Shown here one piece after another: positions 24,581-36,845 of a stretch of 64,000 nucleotides of DNA. Made by a program: the position numbers and the translations under genes. The stretch spans positions 199,649 through 263,648 of the forward strand of contig WTPW01000945.1 of NCBI GenBank assembly GCA_009809945.1, written 5' to 3'. Under the pieces are notes generated by a model. That model was not told the origin of the DNA. It worked only from the letters and a program-made list of their open reading frames with translations, and searched no databases. Source of the DNA: Gigaspora margarita. Its lineage: Eukaryota; Glomeromycota; Glomeromycetes; Diversisporales; Gigasporaceae. The first letter of the stretch is position 1. Every line of letters begins with the position of its first letter.

Positions 24581-25362
24581 TTCTCATCTCTACTATGAAT
24601 ACTATTAAAAATTAAATATAATTTTTTATTTACTTCTTTAAAATTACATTATATATTTTATTTTATAGTTATGATTATATAGAAGTAATCCTATTCAGTC
24701 ACACCTCTATATAATCACCAAAAAACCTCAGATAAAGTAGGTGATTATATGGAAGGACAACTATATATAGTAAAATCGTTCAAGGAAAACTTTTAATTAA
24801 AGCACAGAAGGTGATTTTTTATGCAAATTTTTGATCTTTTGACAAAACAAATGTTTGACTTGAATTTTTCTGTTCATATAATGTTATCTCTGATCTTGAA
24901 ATCTAATTGGTAGTCTGGTACTAACCTGGCACACATTTCACATGTGTGTTCTACTACCATTAATGGCCCTGACTTTATCTTCTACTCCTTCTATAACCCG
25001 ATTGTTCACAATTCAGAAATTATTTAGATATGTTGTCTATAACTCCCTCCACTTTCATACTTTACTCGAAAACTAGATGTCTATAACTATTCTAGTAAAG
25101 ACTTAGGTCAAGAGTAAACCTTAGCTCTTATCTCTGCTTTCCACTAGATTAGTTTATTCCTACATGTAGTTATATGTATAATTTACAAATCGTAATAAAA
25201 GAGTTAAGCAATAGGCCTCTCTTTAAAAAAAAAAGTTTTTTTTATACTAAATAAATATTATTTTTAGCTCTAAAAAAAGTTATAGAACAGGTTTTTAGTA
25301 AAAAATTATTAAAATTAGACTAGTAGATAAGAAGATCTAAATAAAAATATCTTCAAATATCT

Positions 25363-25888
25363 TTAAGAGTAAAGGATATATGGATCATTTTTATATAGTT
25401 TTATATGGTATTTTGAAAATTTTATATAAAACTGATATATGCTACTAATAAAACTTTTTTAAATTACAACCAATTTTTATTAAAATTTTACAAAATATAA
25501 ATAAACCAATTTATCTATTATGGTAAAATTTTGAACTATTATTATATTTTAAAAAAAATATAGTAGTATATGTCACAAAGTTTTTCTGGGTTAGCCCAAA
25601 TTTTTCTGGGTTGCACAAAATTACTAATTTGGATTGGTCAATTTATGTAAATTTATAAATTAGTTTTATTACTAAATTTAATATCCAATCTTTAAAAATA
25701 TATTTTTTACTAAGTTTTTAACCAATTTTAATAATTTTACTATCATTAGAATCAGAAAAACCTGCTTTACAAACTTGTCTTAAGTATTAAAATTAGTTTA
25801 TTTAATCTAATTTTTCATACAATTAATTTTTAAAAAAATTTACCAATAAGATTATATATAATTTTAAAATAGTACTCTCTACCCTTAA
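25363..25888. mobile_element. TTAA-flanked element
   Basis: TTAA at 25363 is followed by gagtaaaggatatatggatc. Near the right end, agtactctctaccc is followed by TTAA at 25885. The interior (agtttttctgggttagccca, atcagaaaaacctgcttt) recurs inverted at 33350-33610 and 52500-52720 and in direct orientation at 46400-46590, so this is a multi-copy family. No coding capacity is visible. Confidence 0.55.
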
Positions 25889-26067
25889 ATCATATAAAAA
25901 TTATATATATATAGGCTAGTATTACAAGCTATAAGCCTTTTATCAGCTAGCTTAACTAGCAAATATAAATATTGGCTAAGTAGCTATTAATAGCTAAGAC
26001 CAAGCCAAATTTGTAAATTTTTTTGTATTTAGAAATTATTAGAGGTTTACTTAATAGTACTTTATAT

Positions 26068-27329
26068 TGGGGTGTGGCAATTTAGAGAAGTTAGTAAGTT
26101 GTCACATCCCAAGCGGCAGGTCTAGGGTTCAAATCCCACTGGCAATGCTTTGAAAAATAGGTTTGTATTACGGTAGCCATTTCTTCTCGTAGGTCTTTTG
26201 GTACACCATCTTGAATGGGAGCCATCAGGTGCACATAAAAATCCAAGGATCAGAAAATGGATACCTGTTTGGAAGTCCTGAGTGAGAAAGTAGCAAAGAT
26301 TTTTGATAGTGCTAACCATAATTGGAATATTGAAAACTGGTGTCAGAGAACTGGACGACAAGATTCTCGAGGAGGGGGTCCACCAACCTGGCTGCCGGAG
26401 TCGTACTGGAGAAAAAGGACATGTGTTTCAGCAGCATGTACCAAGGGAAGAGAGTCCATTCAGTACCTAAAGCCAGGCCGACTGACCCTTCCAGGCTAAC
26501 TAGTTTGGAAGTTTGAAAATACTGAGAAAGGACTGATAGAAAGGTTGTAGTGGGTATCGGGATTGGAGTGAACCTCACAAGAGCAATTCAGAACTTACCG
26601 GGCAATAAGAAGTAGAAGCATGGAGCTGTGTACGTGTCAAGGCCTAACGGGCTCTAGGCATACCCATATGGGAGTCCTTGGACGTTAAGGGAGGCCGGGA
26701 CCACCAATACAGAATAGGCAGGTATAAGTGCATGTAGAGTGCATTATGGTTTGCCAGAGCCTCATGATGCCATCCAACTATATCTAATAGCTGGAAGCAT
26801 TTGTGAAACATGCCTGGTCACTCATCACCATAGTGGGAAGTACAGTCGTTCGCATATTACCAAATTCAGATGCTAAATTTAGGGCCCTGAAGATGCAGAA
26901 AAATCAGCTAGTTGCAGCAGCATGCAGGCTTGAGATACTTACCCAATATGGTAGAGGCAGCTGCATGGCTTGAGATACAAACTCCTGAGAAGTATACTAG
27001 TAGGAGACTCAGGTACACCAATTTAGAAGCATAAAGCACCTATCTGGCAACTGACACTAAATTGGAAGTGATGATACTAGGTAGTGTAGGTAAAGTGGTG
27101 GACATGTAAATACCAATTGTTGGTTGGAGAGAGACGTACAAATCCAGGTCAGTCATATAAATGGGAATATGGAAGGTTCTGGTAGGTTTAGGTCATAGTT
27201 AAATAAGTCCAAGTCTCGGTGCTTAAGTAGATAGTATAAAAAGATTGTATAGCGACGTTGTAATGATCAATATACATTTAATAAAGACCAGAGACATGAC
27301 CTCACCTTAACATAAAAAAAAAAAAAAAA
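26068..27329 (+). mobile_element. tRNA-headed long retroposon, copy 1
   Basis: Starts tggggtgtggcaa with a tRNA-like head: a loose A box (tggcaatttagagaagttag) and a perfect B box GGTTCAAATCC at about 26127. A roughly 1.2-kb body with no long open frame follows, ending aataaagaccagagacatga and a poly(A) run. A perfect 15-bp target duplication AATAGTACTTTATAT flanks it (26053-26067 and 27330-27344). These are hallmarks of LINE-machinery retroposition of a pol III transcript, but the element is far longer than ordinary SINEs (100-600 bp). Confidence 0.9.
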
Positions 27330-27664
27330 AATAGTACTTTATATATATTGAAACTTTGTAAATTTTATATAATATCAAATTGTAATTTATTAATAAGTAA
27401 GAATAGTATCATTAATTATCTGATTATTTTTTATCAGAAGTCTACTCTCTTTCTTTTCTTTAATTTAAATTTGGTCAGGGTTCTATATATAATTTCAACT
27501 TTTTTTAATCCCTCTTCTAGAAAATTATCTAATTTTTTTACTTTTCTAACTCAATTCTAACCTCTTATTAGGTACTTAATATTACTTAATACAGCTTGGC
27601 ATTAAATACTCCAACCTAAATTATATTTATATAATCATGCTATTAAGGATAGAATTCATATAGT

Positions 27665-28335
27665 CATTAGTCAAATAGTCAATGATTAGTCAACTAATTG
27701 ACTAAATTTTTTTATAGTCAGTTGATTGATTAGTTGATTAGTTGATTAGTTGATTAGTTGATTAGTCACTAGTCAATTAGTTAATTAGTTGATTAGTCAA
27801 TTAGTTGATTAGTCAACTAGTCGATTAGTCAATTAGTCGACTAATCAATTAGTCAACTAATCAACTAGTCAATTAGTTGACTAATCGATTAGTTAATTAA
27901 TCAATTAGTCAATTAGTTAAATAGTTTAGATTTTTTTTTTAAATATTAAAGGTAAGACCTTGCTTTTATCTTAGTTGATTAGATTTATCATCTATTTTAT
28001 ATTTTTATTACTATATTTCAGGTATTTATTTTTTTTGTATATTTATTGACTAGCTAATTAATTAACTAATTGATTAATTGACTAGTGGATTAGTTGACTA
28101 GTCAATTAGTCGATTAGTTGGCTAATCGACTAATCGACTAGTTGATTAGTTGACTAATCAACTAGTTGATTAGTCGACTAGTCGATTAGTTGACTAATTG
28201 ATTAGTTAACTAATTAATTAGTCAATTAGTTGACTAATCAACTAGTCAATTAATCAATTAGTCAATTTTTAGTTAGTTGACAACTAACAGTTTTAGTTGA
28301 CTGACTAATTGACTAAAAATTTTTAATTGATTCCT
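27665..28335. repeat. Two blocks of tagttgactagtcaattagt-type satellite
   Basis: Blocks 27665-27920 and 28045-28335 are built from short words (gattagtt, gactaatt, gtcaatta) in both orientations. Each block is highly self-complementary. A non-repetitive 120-bp spacer separates them. Confidence 0.85.
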
Positions 28336-28644
28336 ATTCTTACATACCACATTAGCTAGCCAATTATATTGTATCAGCTAGTTTAGTTAGCTAAGCCAAT
28401 TTAGTCACAGCTACTTCAACTGGTTTGTAATACAAATACAGATTAGATTCAAATTTTGTGCTATATTGTTTATATATTTGTTTTGCTCAATTTCAAATAT
28501 AAAAATAATGCTAATTTTATTTGAATTGGCAATTAAAATACTTATCTATAGCCTAAATTTAATATTTATAAAGTTTGCTAAAAATTAATAAATAATTTTT
28601 TGATTAATATATTAGAGAGCTATACTAATAATATAAGAAAATAA

Positions 28645-28883
28645 TTGGCAAGAGAAATAGAGACTAGAGGGTTTAAATAGGCAATGCTAGTATGTGGGTT
28701 GCAAGTATAGCAGCTAGTATAGAACCTTCAGGTGGTACTTAAATAGGCAACCAAAATTGCAGATATAACTAGTTGTACCCTTACCTATATAACAAATATC
28801 AGGAACTCATAAGCAGTTCTTATTGACTCTACTTAAATAGAAACTGATTCTATTCCAAAATGAGACTTTAACAAAAAAAAAAA
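28645..28883 (+). mobile_element. 3' fragment of retroposon subfamily 2
   Basis: Sequence from 'gggtttaaataggcaatgct' to 'gagactttaac' plus poly(A) matches, in direct orientation, the tail of the degraded copy at 45780-45985. Inverted, it matches 52746-52970. The head and body are absent, as in a 5'-truncated insertion. Confidence 0.65.
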
Positions 28884-30389
28884 TAAATAATTTTTTTAGT
28901 TAAAATTTTTCTAACTTTATAAACAATTTAAATATTTTTTTAAAATATAATTTTTATTTTAAATATGGAAAATTGTATTCATAACACTATGTTAAATAAT
29001 ATCTATATAAAAACACTTTCTAAAATTTTCGAATATCTTAAAATTTTACTAGGGTAACCCCTGTTGTGTTACTAACAAAAAATGCTCCTCTTGCAATTTT
29101 ACTATAAATTCTAATTTTAATTCTAATTCTAATTCTAACCTATTAATAACCTAACCTAGTTGATATAGTAGGGTATTGTATAACATAGATGTTATAAATA
29201 TAATATTTCTTTAAATATTATTAAAAAATTTTTTTAAGTTTTAAAAAAATAGATTATAAGTATATTTATAGTAATTTTTTTTTACTCTTAGATGGTCTTG
29301 CCAATTTTATTAAAAAAAAATAAAAAAAATGTTATACATAATAATAAACTAATCTCTTTTTCTAATTTGTTAAATTCAATATTACTTGATAGCTTCTAGA
29401 GTATCTTGGTGTGACCTGTTGCACTATTTTACAATAAAGTAGACAACTTTATTAGCCCTGTTAAGAGCAAAGGATTACTCTTTAAATTCCTCCTATCTAG
29501 TATCAATGATAAAGATATTACTATCCATATTCAACTATTTAAAAAAAATAAAAAAACAAAAAAAGAATAAAAATAAGAGAATAATCTAAATGAAAAACCA
29601 ATATCTATACAAAAAGAAAATAACAAGATGAAAAAGACAAAGAAAAATTCTTTGCTAAAAACAAGGCTAATATAAGAAGAAAACAAAATAAAAAATAAAA
29701 TAAAAATTATATAATACTATACAAACAAATGCTTTGTCTAAGTATTATATTATATATAATATAAAACAAAAGAAAACTACATCTAAAGAATATTCTAGAA
29801 AGAAATTTCATTTTAGTATTTTTTCAAATTATTTTCAAGTATTCTATTGTTTATCTCAAGATCCTGAACTTATTCATAACTTGTTTCTAATTTGGTAAAT
29901 GCAATTCCAATTTGGAAATTATAAACAATGCTAATCTTTTGAAGAGGTAAACTAGATTTCCTACTTTTTGGTAAAATTTTGAAAAGCTCAAAAAGAAATA
30001 TCAAGAGTATCAAACTTAAAGTAAATATAAGTTTTATACTTTGTAGAATAATATATTTAACCAAAAGTATACTTCTGCTCAAGCTTTCACATCATTTAAC
30101 ATAAAACTTTAGGGTTCTAGTTCTACTACAAATTATATAGCAACAAAGCCTTCTACTTAAAGAGTTCAAACCAAAAAAAAAGTTCTTTTTTATCTCTATT
30201 TTAGTTCTTCTTAATATACAATTTATTTCTTATACCTAAGCTACTTCTGATAAAGTTTTGGTTATGTACAAATATACTAACTACAAGGTTTTCTGTAGGT
30301 TAGTATTTGTGTAAAATTTGGTATAAGAGATTATTAAAAAGAGTTGATATCAAATCATTTATAGTGATTTTTAAGAATAGGTGGTACTA
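28884..30389. other. AT-rich sequence, no feature recognised
   Basis: Low-complexity A/T-rich DNA. No gene, no clear terminal repeats and no tandem array could be assigned. An open frame at 29870-30082 on the minus strand has no recognisable content. Confidence 0.5.
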
Positions 30390-31597
30390 CAGTCAAACCT
30401 CCATATAGTCACACCCTCAGGATACAAAAAGTGGTGATTATATAGAGATGTGACTAATATAGAGGAATTCTATATAATCACAATTATAATAAAATTGCAT
30501 ATAAAAAAAAATTGTAATTATATAGAAGTTTTAATAAAATAAAAATTTTTATTTTTTAAATAATCAATTATAAATGCTATATATAAAGTTAAATCTTACT
30601 AAGTAAATCGATAATAATGTTCTAAGTAACATTGTTCAGGAGACAAAATTACATATATTATAAAATTTTGAGATAATTTGAATAACATTTTATTATTACA
30701 CTTTTACAAGTTAAGCTTAGGTGAAAAAAATTAAAAAAATTAAAAATTTTTTAACTTAACCGTAAATCATAAAAGTGTATTAATAAGATTTTAACCAAAA
30801 TTATCTTAAAATTTTAGTGTATATGTAATTTTATATCCTGAACAACTTTATTTAGATCATTTTTATCGATTTACTTTAGATAATTTTAACTTTTATATGT
30901 AGCTACGATATACAATTATTTTAAAAAAATTTTTTTTTAATTTTTTTTAAAATAATCGTATATCATAGCTACATATAAAAGTTAAAATTATCTAAACTAA
31001 ATCAATAAAAATGATCTAAGTAAAATTATTTAGGATACAAAATTACATATATTCTAAAATTTTGAGATAATTTGATTAAATTCTTATTAATACACTTTTA
31101 TAATTTACGATTAAGTTAAAAAATTTTTAATTTTTTTAATTTTTTTTGCCTAAACGTAAATTGTATAAGTGTAATAATAAAATATTATTCAAATTATTTG
31201 AAAACTTGAGTATATATGTAATTTTATCTTCTGAATAAGGTTACTTAGAACATTTTTATCGATTTACTTAGTATAATTTTAATGTTTATATGTAGAAAAG
31301 ATAAATGATGATTAAAAAAAAAACAGATTTAAAAATTTTTACTTGTTAAAAAATAATAAATAATAACTTACAAAAATATATATAATAATAAAATAATTAA
31401 TTCAAAATATTATAATAATAATGTGATTATGTAGGAGTAGTTTTATATAGATGGTAAATAAAAAATTGTGATAGTGATTATAATGCAAATGTGCTTATAT
31501 AGAGGTGAAAATTATAGTAAAAAGGTTGGTAAACTTACAAAAGTAATTATATTGGTTTTGTGACTATATAGAGGGTGACTATATAGAGGTTTGACTG
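30390..31597. mobile_element. Pogo-like non-autonomous element with TA duplication
   Basis: Terminal inverted repeats CAGTCAAACCTCCATATAGT (left) and actatatagaggtttgactg (right) are flanked by TA on both sides (30388-30389 and 31598-31599). CAGTNNAACC ends with TA targets are characteristic of pogo/Tigger elements. The interior has no transposase and consists of alternating hairpins centred near 30740, 30935 and 31130, with shared words such as 'atcgatttactta' and acaaaattacatatatt. Confidence 0.85.
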
Positions 31598-31839
31598 TAT
31601 TTTAAAATTAGGGTATTATTTTATGGAGGCATATCTTTATAAGACTCTTTATACGAATAGCAATCAAAATTAAACATGTGACTAGATAATATGTTGCTTA
31701 TTATTGGCCAATTGAAATTTTCTACAAACTTTCTAACTTTTATAATACAAAAACACAAATAAAAATTTTTTAATCCTAAATATAATTGGCTATTATATAT
31801 AGGGTCGGCATAGAGATATGCCTTTATATAAGGTAATTA

Positions 31840-32793
31840 TATCTAATTCTGTATTTTTTTTTTGTCATAAATAAAAGTTCTTCAAAAGATTATATTTATT
31901 TATAAAATTTAATATATAAAATATATAATTAATTTATTATTTAACTGTAAAATTTTTTTATATTTTAGATACTAAAAAATTTTTTTAATAATAAAAGTTA
32001 CAACCTGTACGATTTATAAAATTTTAAAAGTCACGGTTCTAATTCTGTAAATATATAATAGACATAATTTTTTGTTAAATAAACTGAATAAAGTTTACTA
32101 AATAATATATTTGTTATGCTAAATTACATATAATATAAATTTTTATAGAGATTAAACAAGATTTTATTAATAGATTGGCTACTTAATTTAAGGTATGCAT
32201 AAAAAATCAATTTTATTTTCATGGACCATATATCTTGAAACTTTGTGATTCAATTTGGATAATTTTGATATATTCAAATTGTCTCATTGAGATGATTCAA
32301 ATGATGCTAAAATTATTCAAATTGGATCATAGAGGCACATGATACAATATTCACAGAAATAGATTTAATCACAGAAAACACTTTATATTTGGATTTTGTA
32401 ATCCAATTTGGATAATTATAGCTCTATTAAATTCGTCTTAGTAATGCAATTCAGATAATACCAAAATCATCCAAATTGGATCACAGGATCATGAGATACA
32501 CTATTCTATAAAAATATATTTAATCTTAAAAAATAATAAATTTACCTTATATCTCAGGATATTGTGATCTAATTTGGTTAATTTTGGTGCTGTTAGAATC
32601 ATCTTAGTGAGATAATTCAAATAATACCAAAATTATCTAAATTGGATCATGAAATTATAAGATATTACAAAAATTATAATTCACAAAATTAGGAATAATT
32701 ATGGAATAAGGTATGATCACTTTACAATTTTCTTTAAAATTATATATAATCTTAGTAGTAAATTTTTTTATATTTAATTCTTGAAAAATTATA
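31840..32793. repeat. AT-rich DNA with repeated 'atccaatttggataatt' words
   Basis: Several copies of aatttggataattttg and its inverse occur between 32240 and 32660, giving imperfect inverted repeats. No terminal repeats or target duplications could be set. Confidence 0.4.
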
Positions 32794-33330
32794 TTAATTG
32801 ATGATCTGCCAGTCATATGAAGAATGATTATAGTGAAATATAACACAGATCACATATAAAAATCACTATAGGCCCAAATGTAGTGTGCGCCTATCTAAAA
32901 ATATTTTTTATACTAAGTTAATGATACATGCTGACTAATTGAAAGTTGTAGAGCTCATAAAGACAGTTCTAACAGTAATTAGATCATCCAAATCGGCCTA
33001 GTAGATGGCAAGATATCATTAAAAAACACATGAGCAACTATGTAAAATCTCTATGCAAACAAATATTGTTTACATAGAGATTTTACATAGTCACCCAATC
33101 GTTTTTTAATAATATATCGCCATCCATTGGGCCTATTTGGATGATCTAACTACCATTAAAACCGTCTCGATGAGCTCTACAACTTTTACTTAGTGGACAT
33201 GTATCATTAACTTAGTAAGAAAAAACCTTTATATGTATGCACGCCATATTCTGCCTATAGTGATTTTTATGTGATTTGTATCACATTTTACTATAATCAT
33301 TCTTCACATAACTGGCAGATTATCAATTAA
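32794..33330. mobile_element. 537-bp foldback element (long hairpin)
   Basis: The left arm starts ttaattgatgatctgccagt and the right arm ends actggcagattatcaattaa. Pairing runs with scattered mismatches to a centre at about 33062 (aaacaaatattgtttacata region). Ends of the same type (atgatctgctagtcaa) occur at 41497. No coding content. Confidence 0.8.
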
Positions 33331-33861
33331 GTAAACTAATATTAATTTTTAAGACAAGTTTTAAAGCAGGTTTTTCTAATTTTAATAATAGTAAAATTAT
33401 TAAAATTGGTTAAAAACTCAGTGAAATATATATTTTTAAAGTTTGGGTATTAAAATTTAGTAATAAAACTAACTTATAAATTTATACAAATTGACCAATC
33501 AGAATTAGCAATTTTGTGCAACCCAAAAAAATTTGGGCCAACCCAGAAAACTTTGTGATATACACAACTATATTTTTTTAAAATATAATAATAGTTCAAA
33601 TTTTACTATAATATGGGACAGCAAGAAATATCCAATTTTTTTGCAGTTGTTTAAAGTCTTATAACTTCATAACAAATAATTATTTTAAAAATCTCTCCTA
33701 CAAATTTATTTATTTTTTTTTCTTCACTACTAACATGCAACAACCTAATCCACCTATACTTGTTGGCAAAACCTATGGTATTTGGGATTGGGCTATGGAC
33801 AAACCCGGACAAATAGGTTTGTCCACCTATATTTAAAAATCTCATGTGGCAAAACTGGACA

Positions 33862-34040
33862 AATCCCAATCCCAAATCCCAAATCCCAAACCTATCCCAA
33901 ATCCCAAACCTATCCCAAATCCCAATCCCAAATCCCAATCCCAAATCCCAAATCCCAATNCCAAATNCCAATCCCAATCCCAAATNCCAAATCCCAATCT
34001 CAAATCCCAATTTTAAATTCCAATCCCAAATCCCAAATTT
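33862..34040. repeat. (tcccaaa/tcccaa)n array
   Basis: Short tandem array of 6- and 7-bp units with several N at 33960-33986. It is the inverse of the array at 34896-35232. The flanking aaatttaaaatttaaaattc is inverted too, so the arms form one large inverted repeat. Confidence 0.9.
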
Positions 34041-34255
34041 AAAATTTAAAATTTAAAATTCTAATTTAAATTCTAATTACAAACTATATTATTAAATATA
34101 TATTTATTTTATATAAACAAAATTTTTAATATTAAATATATATTTATTTTGAGTAACATAGACTATAGGCTATAGCCTATGCCACTCAAAATAAATATAT
34201 ATTTAATAATTAAAAATTTTGTTTATATAAAATAAATATATATTATTAATTTATT

Positions 34256-34859
34256 AGGGAAGTGCAGTAAATTACATGACTAGGGTTTACATAGGTCCTA
34301 ACCCCCCTAGTGATAGAACTATTGACCAATCAAATTTTATAATATTTAAAAAAAAATTCAAAACGTCATTGATCTGAAAATAAGCAACCCCACAATTGAC
34401 AAACATTGCTACATAGTAAAGTCTAAATTTTACTAAGAAAATCGATTAAAATCGTTTAAGTAAACTTATTCAAAAGAGCAAAATACACTTAAAACAAAAT
34501 TTTCATAGGTAGTAGAGAATTTTTTATTAATTGATTTTTGATTTTTACGTTTGACAGAAAAATTAAAATTTTTTAAAAAAANATATTTGANGAACNTAAA
34601 AATTAAAAGTTAAATAATAAAAAATTCTTTAATTTTAATAAAAATTTTAGAGTATGTGTATTTTGGTCTTCCAAACAAGTTTACTTAATCGATAATTATC
34701 AATTGATATAGTAGAATTTAGACTTTACTATGTAGCAACTATCTATAATTAACTAAAAATCGATTTACTTCAATATTATTGGCTATTTATACTATATATA
34801 TATAGGACGTGATAGATGGGAGATCCCCCAGGAAATTACGTGATTTATTGCACTTCCCT
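34256..34859. mobile_element. TIR element (agggaagtgcagtaaat ends) with hairpin core
   Basis: Ends agggaagtgcagtaaattac and gtgatttattgcacttccct are inverted repeats. The interior contains the hairpin family gctacatagtaaagtctaaa (34408-34741). A second, disrupted copy starts at 36480 (gagaagtgcagtaaatcatg). No open frame of note. Confidence 0.75.
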
Positions 34860-34895
34860 TAGAATTTAAATTAGAATTTTAAATTTTAAATTTTA

Positions 34896-35232
34896 AATTT
34901 GGGATTTGGGATTTGGGATTGGGATTTGGAATTTGGGATTGGGATTTGGGATTGGGATTTGGGATTTGGGATTGGGATTTGGGATTTGGGATTTGGAATT
35001 GGGATTTGGGATTTGGGATTGGGATTTGGAATTTGGGATTGGGATTTGGGATTTGGGATTGGGATTTGGGATTGGGATTTGGGGTTTGGGATTTGGGATT
35101 GGGATTTGGGATTTGGGACAGGTTTGGGATTTGGGATAGATTTGGAATTTGAGAATTGGGATTGGGATTTTTCCAGTTTGGGATTTGGGTTTATCCAATT
35201 GGGATTTGGGTTTGGGTGGGATTTTGAAGATT
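34896..35232. repeat. (gggattt/gggatt)n array
   Basis: About 50 units of 6-7 bp. The array is open in several frames on both strands (GFGIWDLG- or PNPKSQ-type peptides), which is a by-product of the repeat. Confidence 0.9.
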
Positions 35233-35239
35233 TTTAGTT

Positions 35240-35795
35240 TTGCTAACAAGTATAAATCCACCTGCAATTTTAGACCTAAGTGTTTATGTAATGGGGCGCA
35301 GATGCGTGAACCTCTACTTGTAGTTAGAGCGTAACCTTAAACTACTACTACTACCACCCAAACCCAAATCTTTGGTACATATATGTCGAGGGATGAACGT
35401 TGTTGGAATACGCGCTATTAGCAATCGATACGACAAGGCTGTCTGGGGTGCATCTGTCAATTGATGTCCTGGGTCCCTATTTCCCGCAGTATTTCAGTTC
35501 TGCCTCTTTCCGTTGAGACCCATCGCACTTAGCCACATGCCTGATAGTAGTTACACTGAGCTTGCTTCTTATTTGACCTACTCTGTTAACGGCAGTTAGC
35601 ATCGTATGGTAAACGACATGGCCCGGAAGCGCCGCTACCAGAAGTCTGTTACACAGTTCTTTACTCAGCCTTTTGGCTGAGTCTGTGATTTCAGTTATTT
35701 CAAATCAGATCCTAATACAAATCCAATTCTGCCCTTAGGCAGATTCGAACTGGCGACCTTGGAGCTTAACTGCTAAGCTATCGACCCTAAGGTCC
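35240..35795 (-). mobile_element. GC-rich tRNA-headed element (second SINE-like family)
   Basis: On the minus strand the head (35795 downward) reads gggtcgatagcttagcagtt followed by a B-box-like GTTCGAATC, resembling a tRNA 5' half joined to a T arm. About 450 bp of non-coding, noticeably GC-rich DNA follows, including a strong small hairpin (actcagccaaaaggctgagt) and a ggtggtagtagtagttt tail region. It is unlike the AT-rich sequence around it and unrelated to the 1.26-kb family. The 3' boundary and target duplication were not resolved. Confidence 0.6.
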
Positions 35796-36845
35796 TTACA
35801 AATTTATTATTTATAATCTAAACTACAAATTTGTAAAATAGATTTTTAATATCTTGCTTTTTATAAGAGTTATAAGAAATAAAAGTTTGGTAATTTTAAT
35901 AGTAAAACAGAAATTTGGTGCAAAGAAATTATCTAATCATATTAATGCTAATTATGTACAAATAATTTTATTGGTTAATACTTATTATTAAAAAATTAAT
36001 TTTGGTGCCTTAATAGTAATTAGCCAATTAGTTGTGTTATATAACCCAATTTTGGTGACTTAATAAAATTAGCCAATCAGAAATCATGCTATATAATCTA
36101 AATTTGGCATTTCAAAAAAATTGGATACTTCTTGCTGTTCCATACTGTATAAAGGAGCTTCCAGAAATTAGCTGATTTTTGTTTACTATGAGTCTATCCC
36201 CATCTACCTATACCTGATACCCAATTAGCCAATTAGATTTTATGATTATTAAAAATTTAAATATAATATTTAATAGTAAATAACTTTTGATTTACTAGAC
36301 CAAATTGATGATTTAACTACCAAAATGATCCTCTCAATGAGAGGTCTAGCAAGCCCAAAATCTAATTACAAAATCCTAAAATCAGAATAAATTTGTATTA
36401 CTAAAATGGTTTATAATTATTTAATAAATTATAGAACTTTTATAGTAATACAAATCTATTGGATTCTGTGATAAATTTTTAGAGAAGTGCAGTAAATCAT
36501 GTAATTAGGGTTTATATAGGTCATATATACCAGTAATAAGACTATTGACTAATCAAATTTTAATATTTAAAAAAGCTCAAAAACGTTTTTAATCTGAAAA
36601 TAAGCTACCACATAATTGACAACAGTCGCTATATAGTAAATTCAATATTTTACTATATGAATCGATTATAGTCACTTAAGTAAACTTTTTTAGTAAATCA
36701 AAATATACTTATTCTAAAATTTTTATTAGTATTGAAGAATTTTTATTATTTGACTTTTGATTTTTACTTTTGATGAAAAAATTAAAATTTTTTAAAAAAT
36801 ATATTTGATGAATGTAAAATTTAAAAGTTAAATAATAAAAACTTT

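Larger units (their letters stand above)
21920..24767. mobile_element. Pogo-like TIR element with hairpin arrays inside
   Basis: The left end CAGTCATTCTCTCATATAAT and a matching inverted right end (accatataatcaccta read on the other strand, about 24735-24767) resemble the better preserved CAGTC...TATA(A/G)TCAC ends at 30390-31597. No transposase is visible. The interior holds the 326-bp palindromic array, GATCGATC-rich DNA and two large hairpins with an assembly gap. The ends are diverged, so boundaries are approximate. Confidence 0.5.
33612..36144. mobile_element. Composite TIR element with inverted TTTGGGA arrays
   Basis: Ends tatgggacagcaagaaatat and the inverse of atacttcttgctgttccata are terminal repeats of about 30 bp with three mismatches. 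Inside are inverted (tcccaaa)n and (gggattt)n arrays, an inner TIR element (34256-34859) and the GC-rich tRNA-headed element (35240-35795). The outer flanks belong to the TTAA-family repeat, so this element inserted into it. Confidence 0.6.

Noticed and set aside
26122-26578. Open frames inside the retroposon (similar ones at 43043-43595 and 44356-44862)
   Set aside because: They lie in all frames of the non-coding retroposon body, differ between copies by stops and frameshifts, and have no domain similarity.
33651-35267. Peptides rich in PNPKSQ or GFGIWDLG
   Set aside because: Products of the (gggattt)n and (tcccaaa)n arrays read in many frames on both strands; also contain N positions.
35733-35795. 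Candidate functional tRNA gene on the minus strand
   Set aside because: The tRNA-like part lacks a full cloverleaf that I could fold by hand and runs directly into a long non-coding body, so it is better read as a retroposon head.
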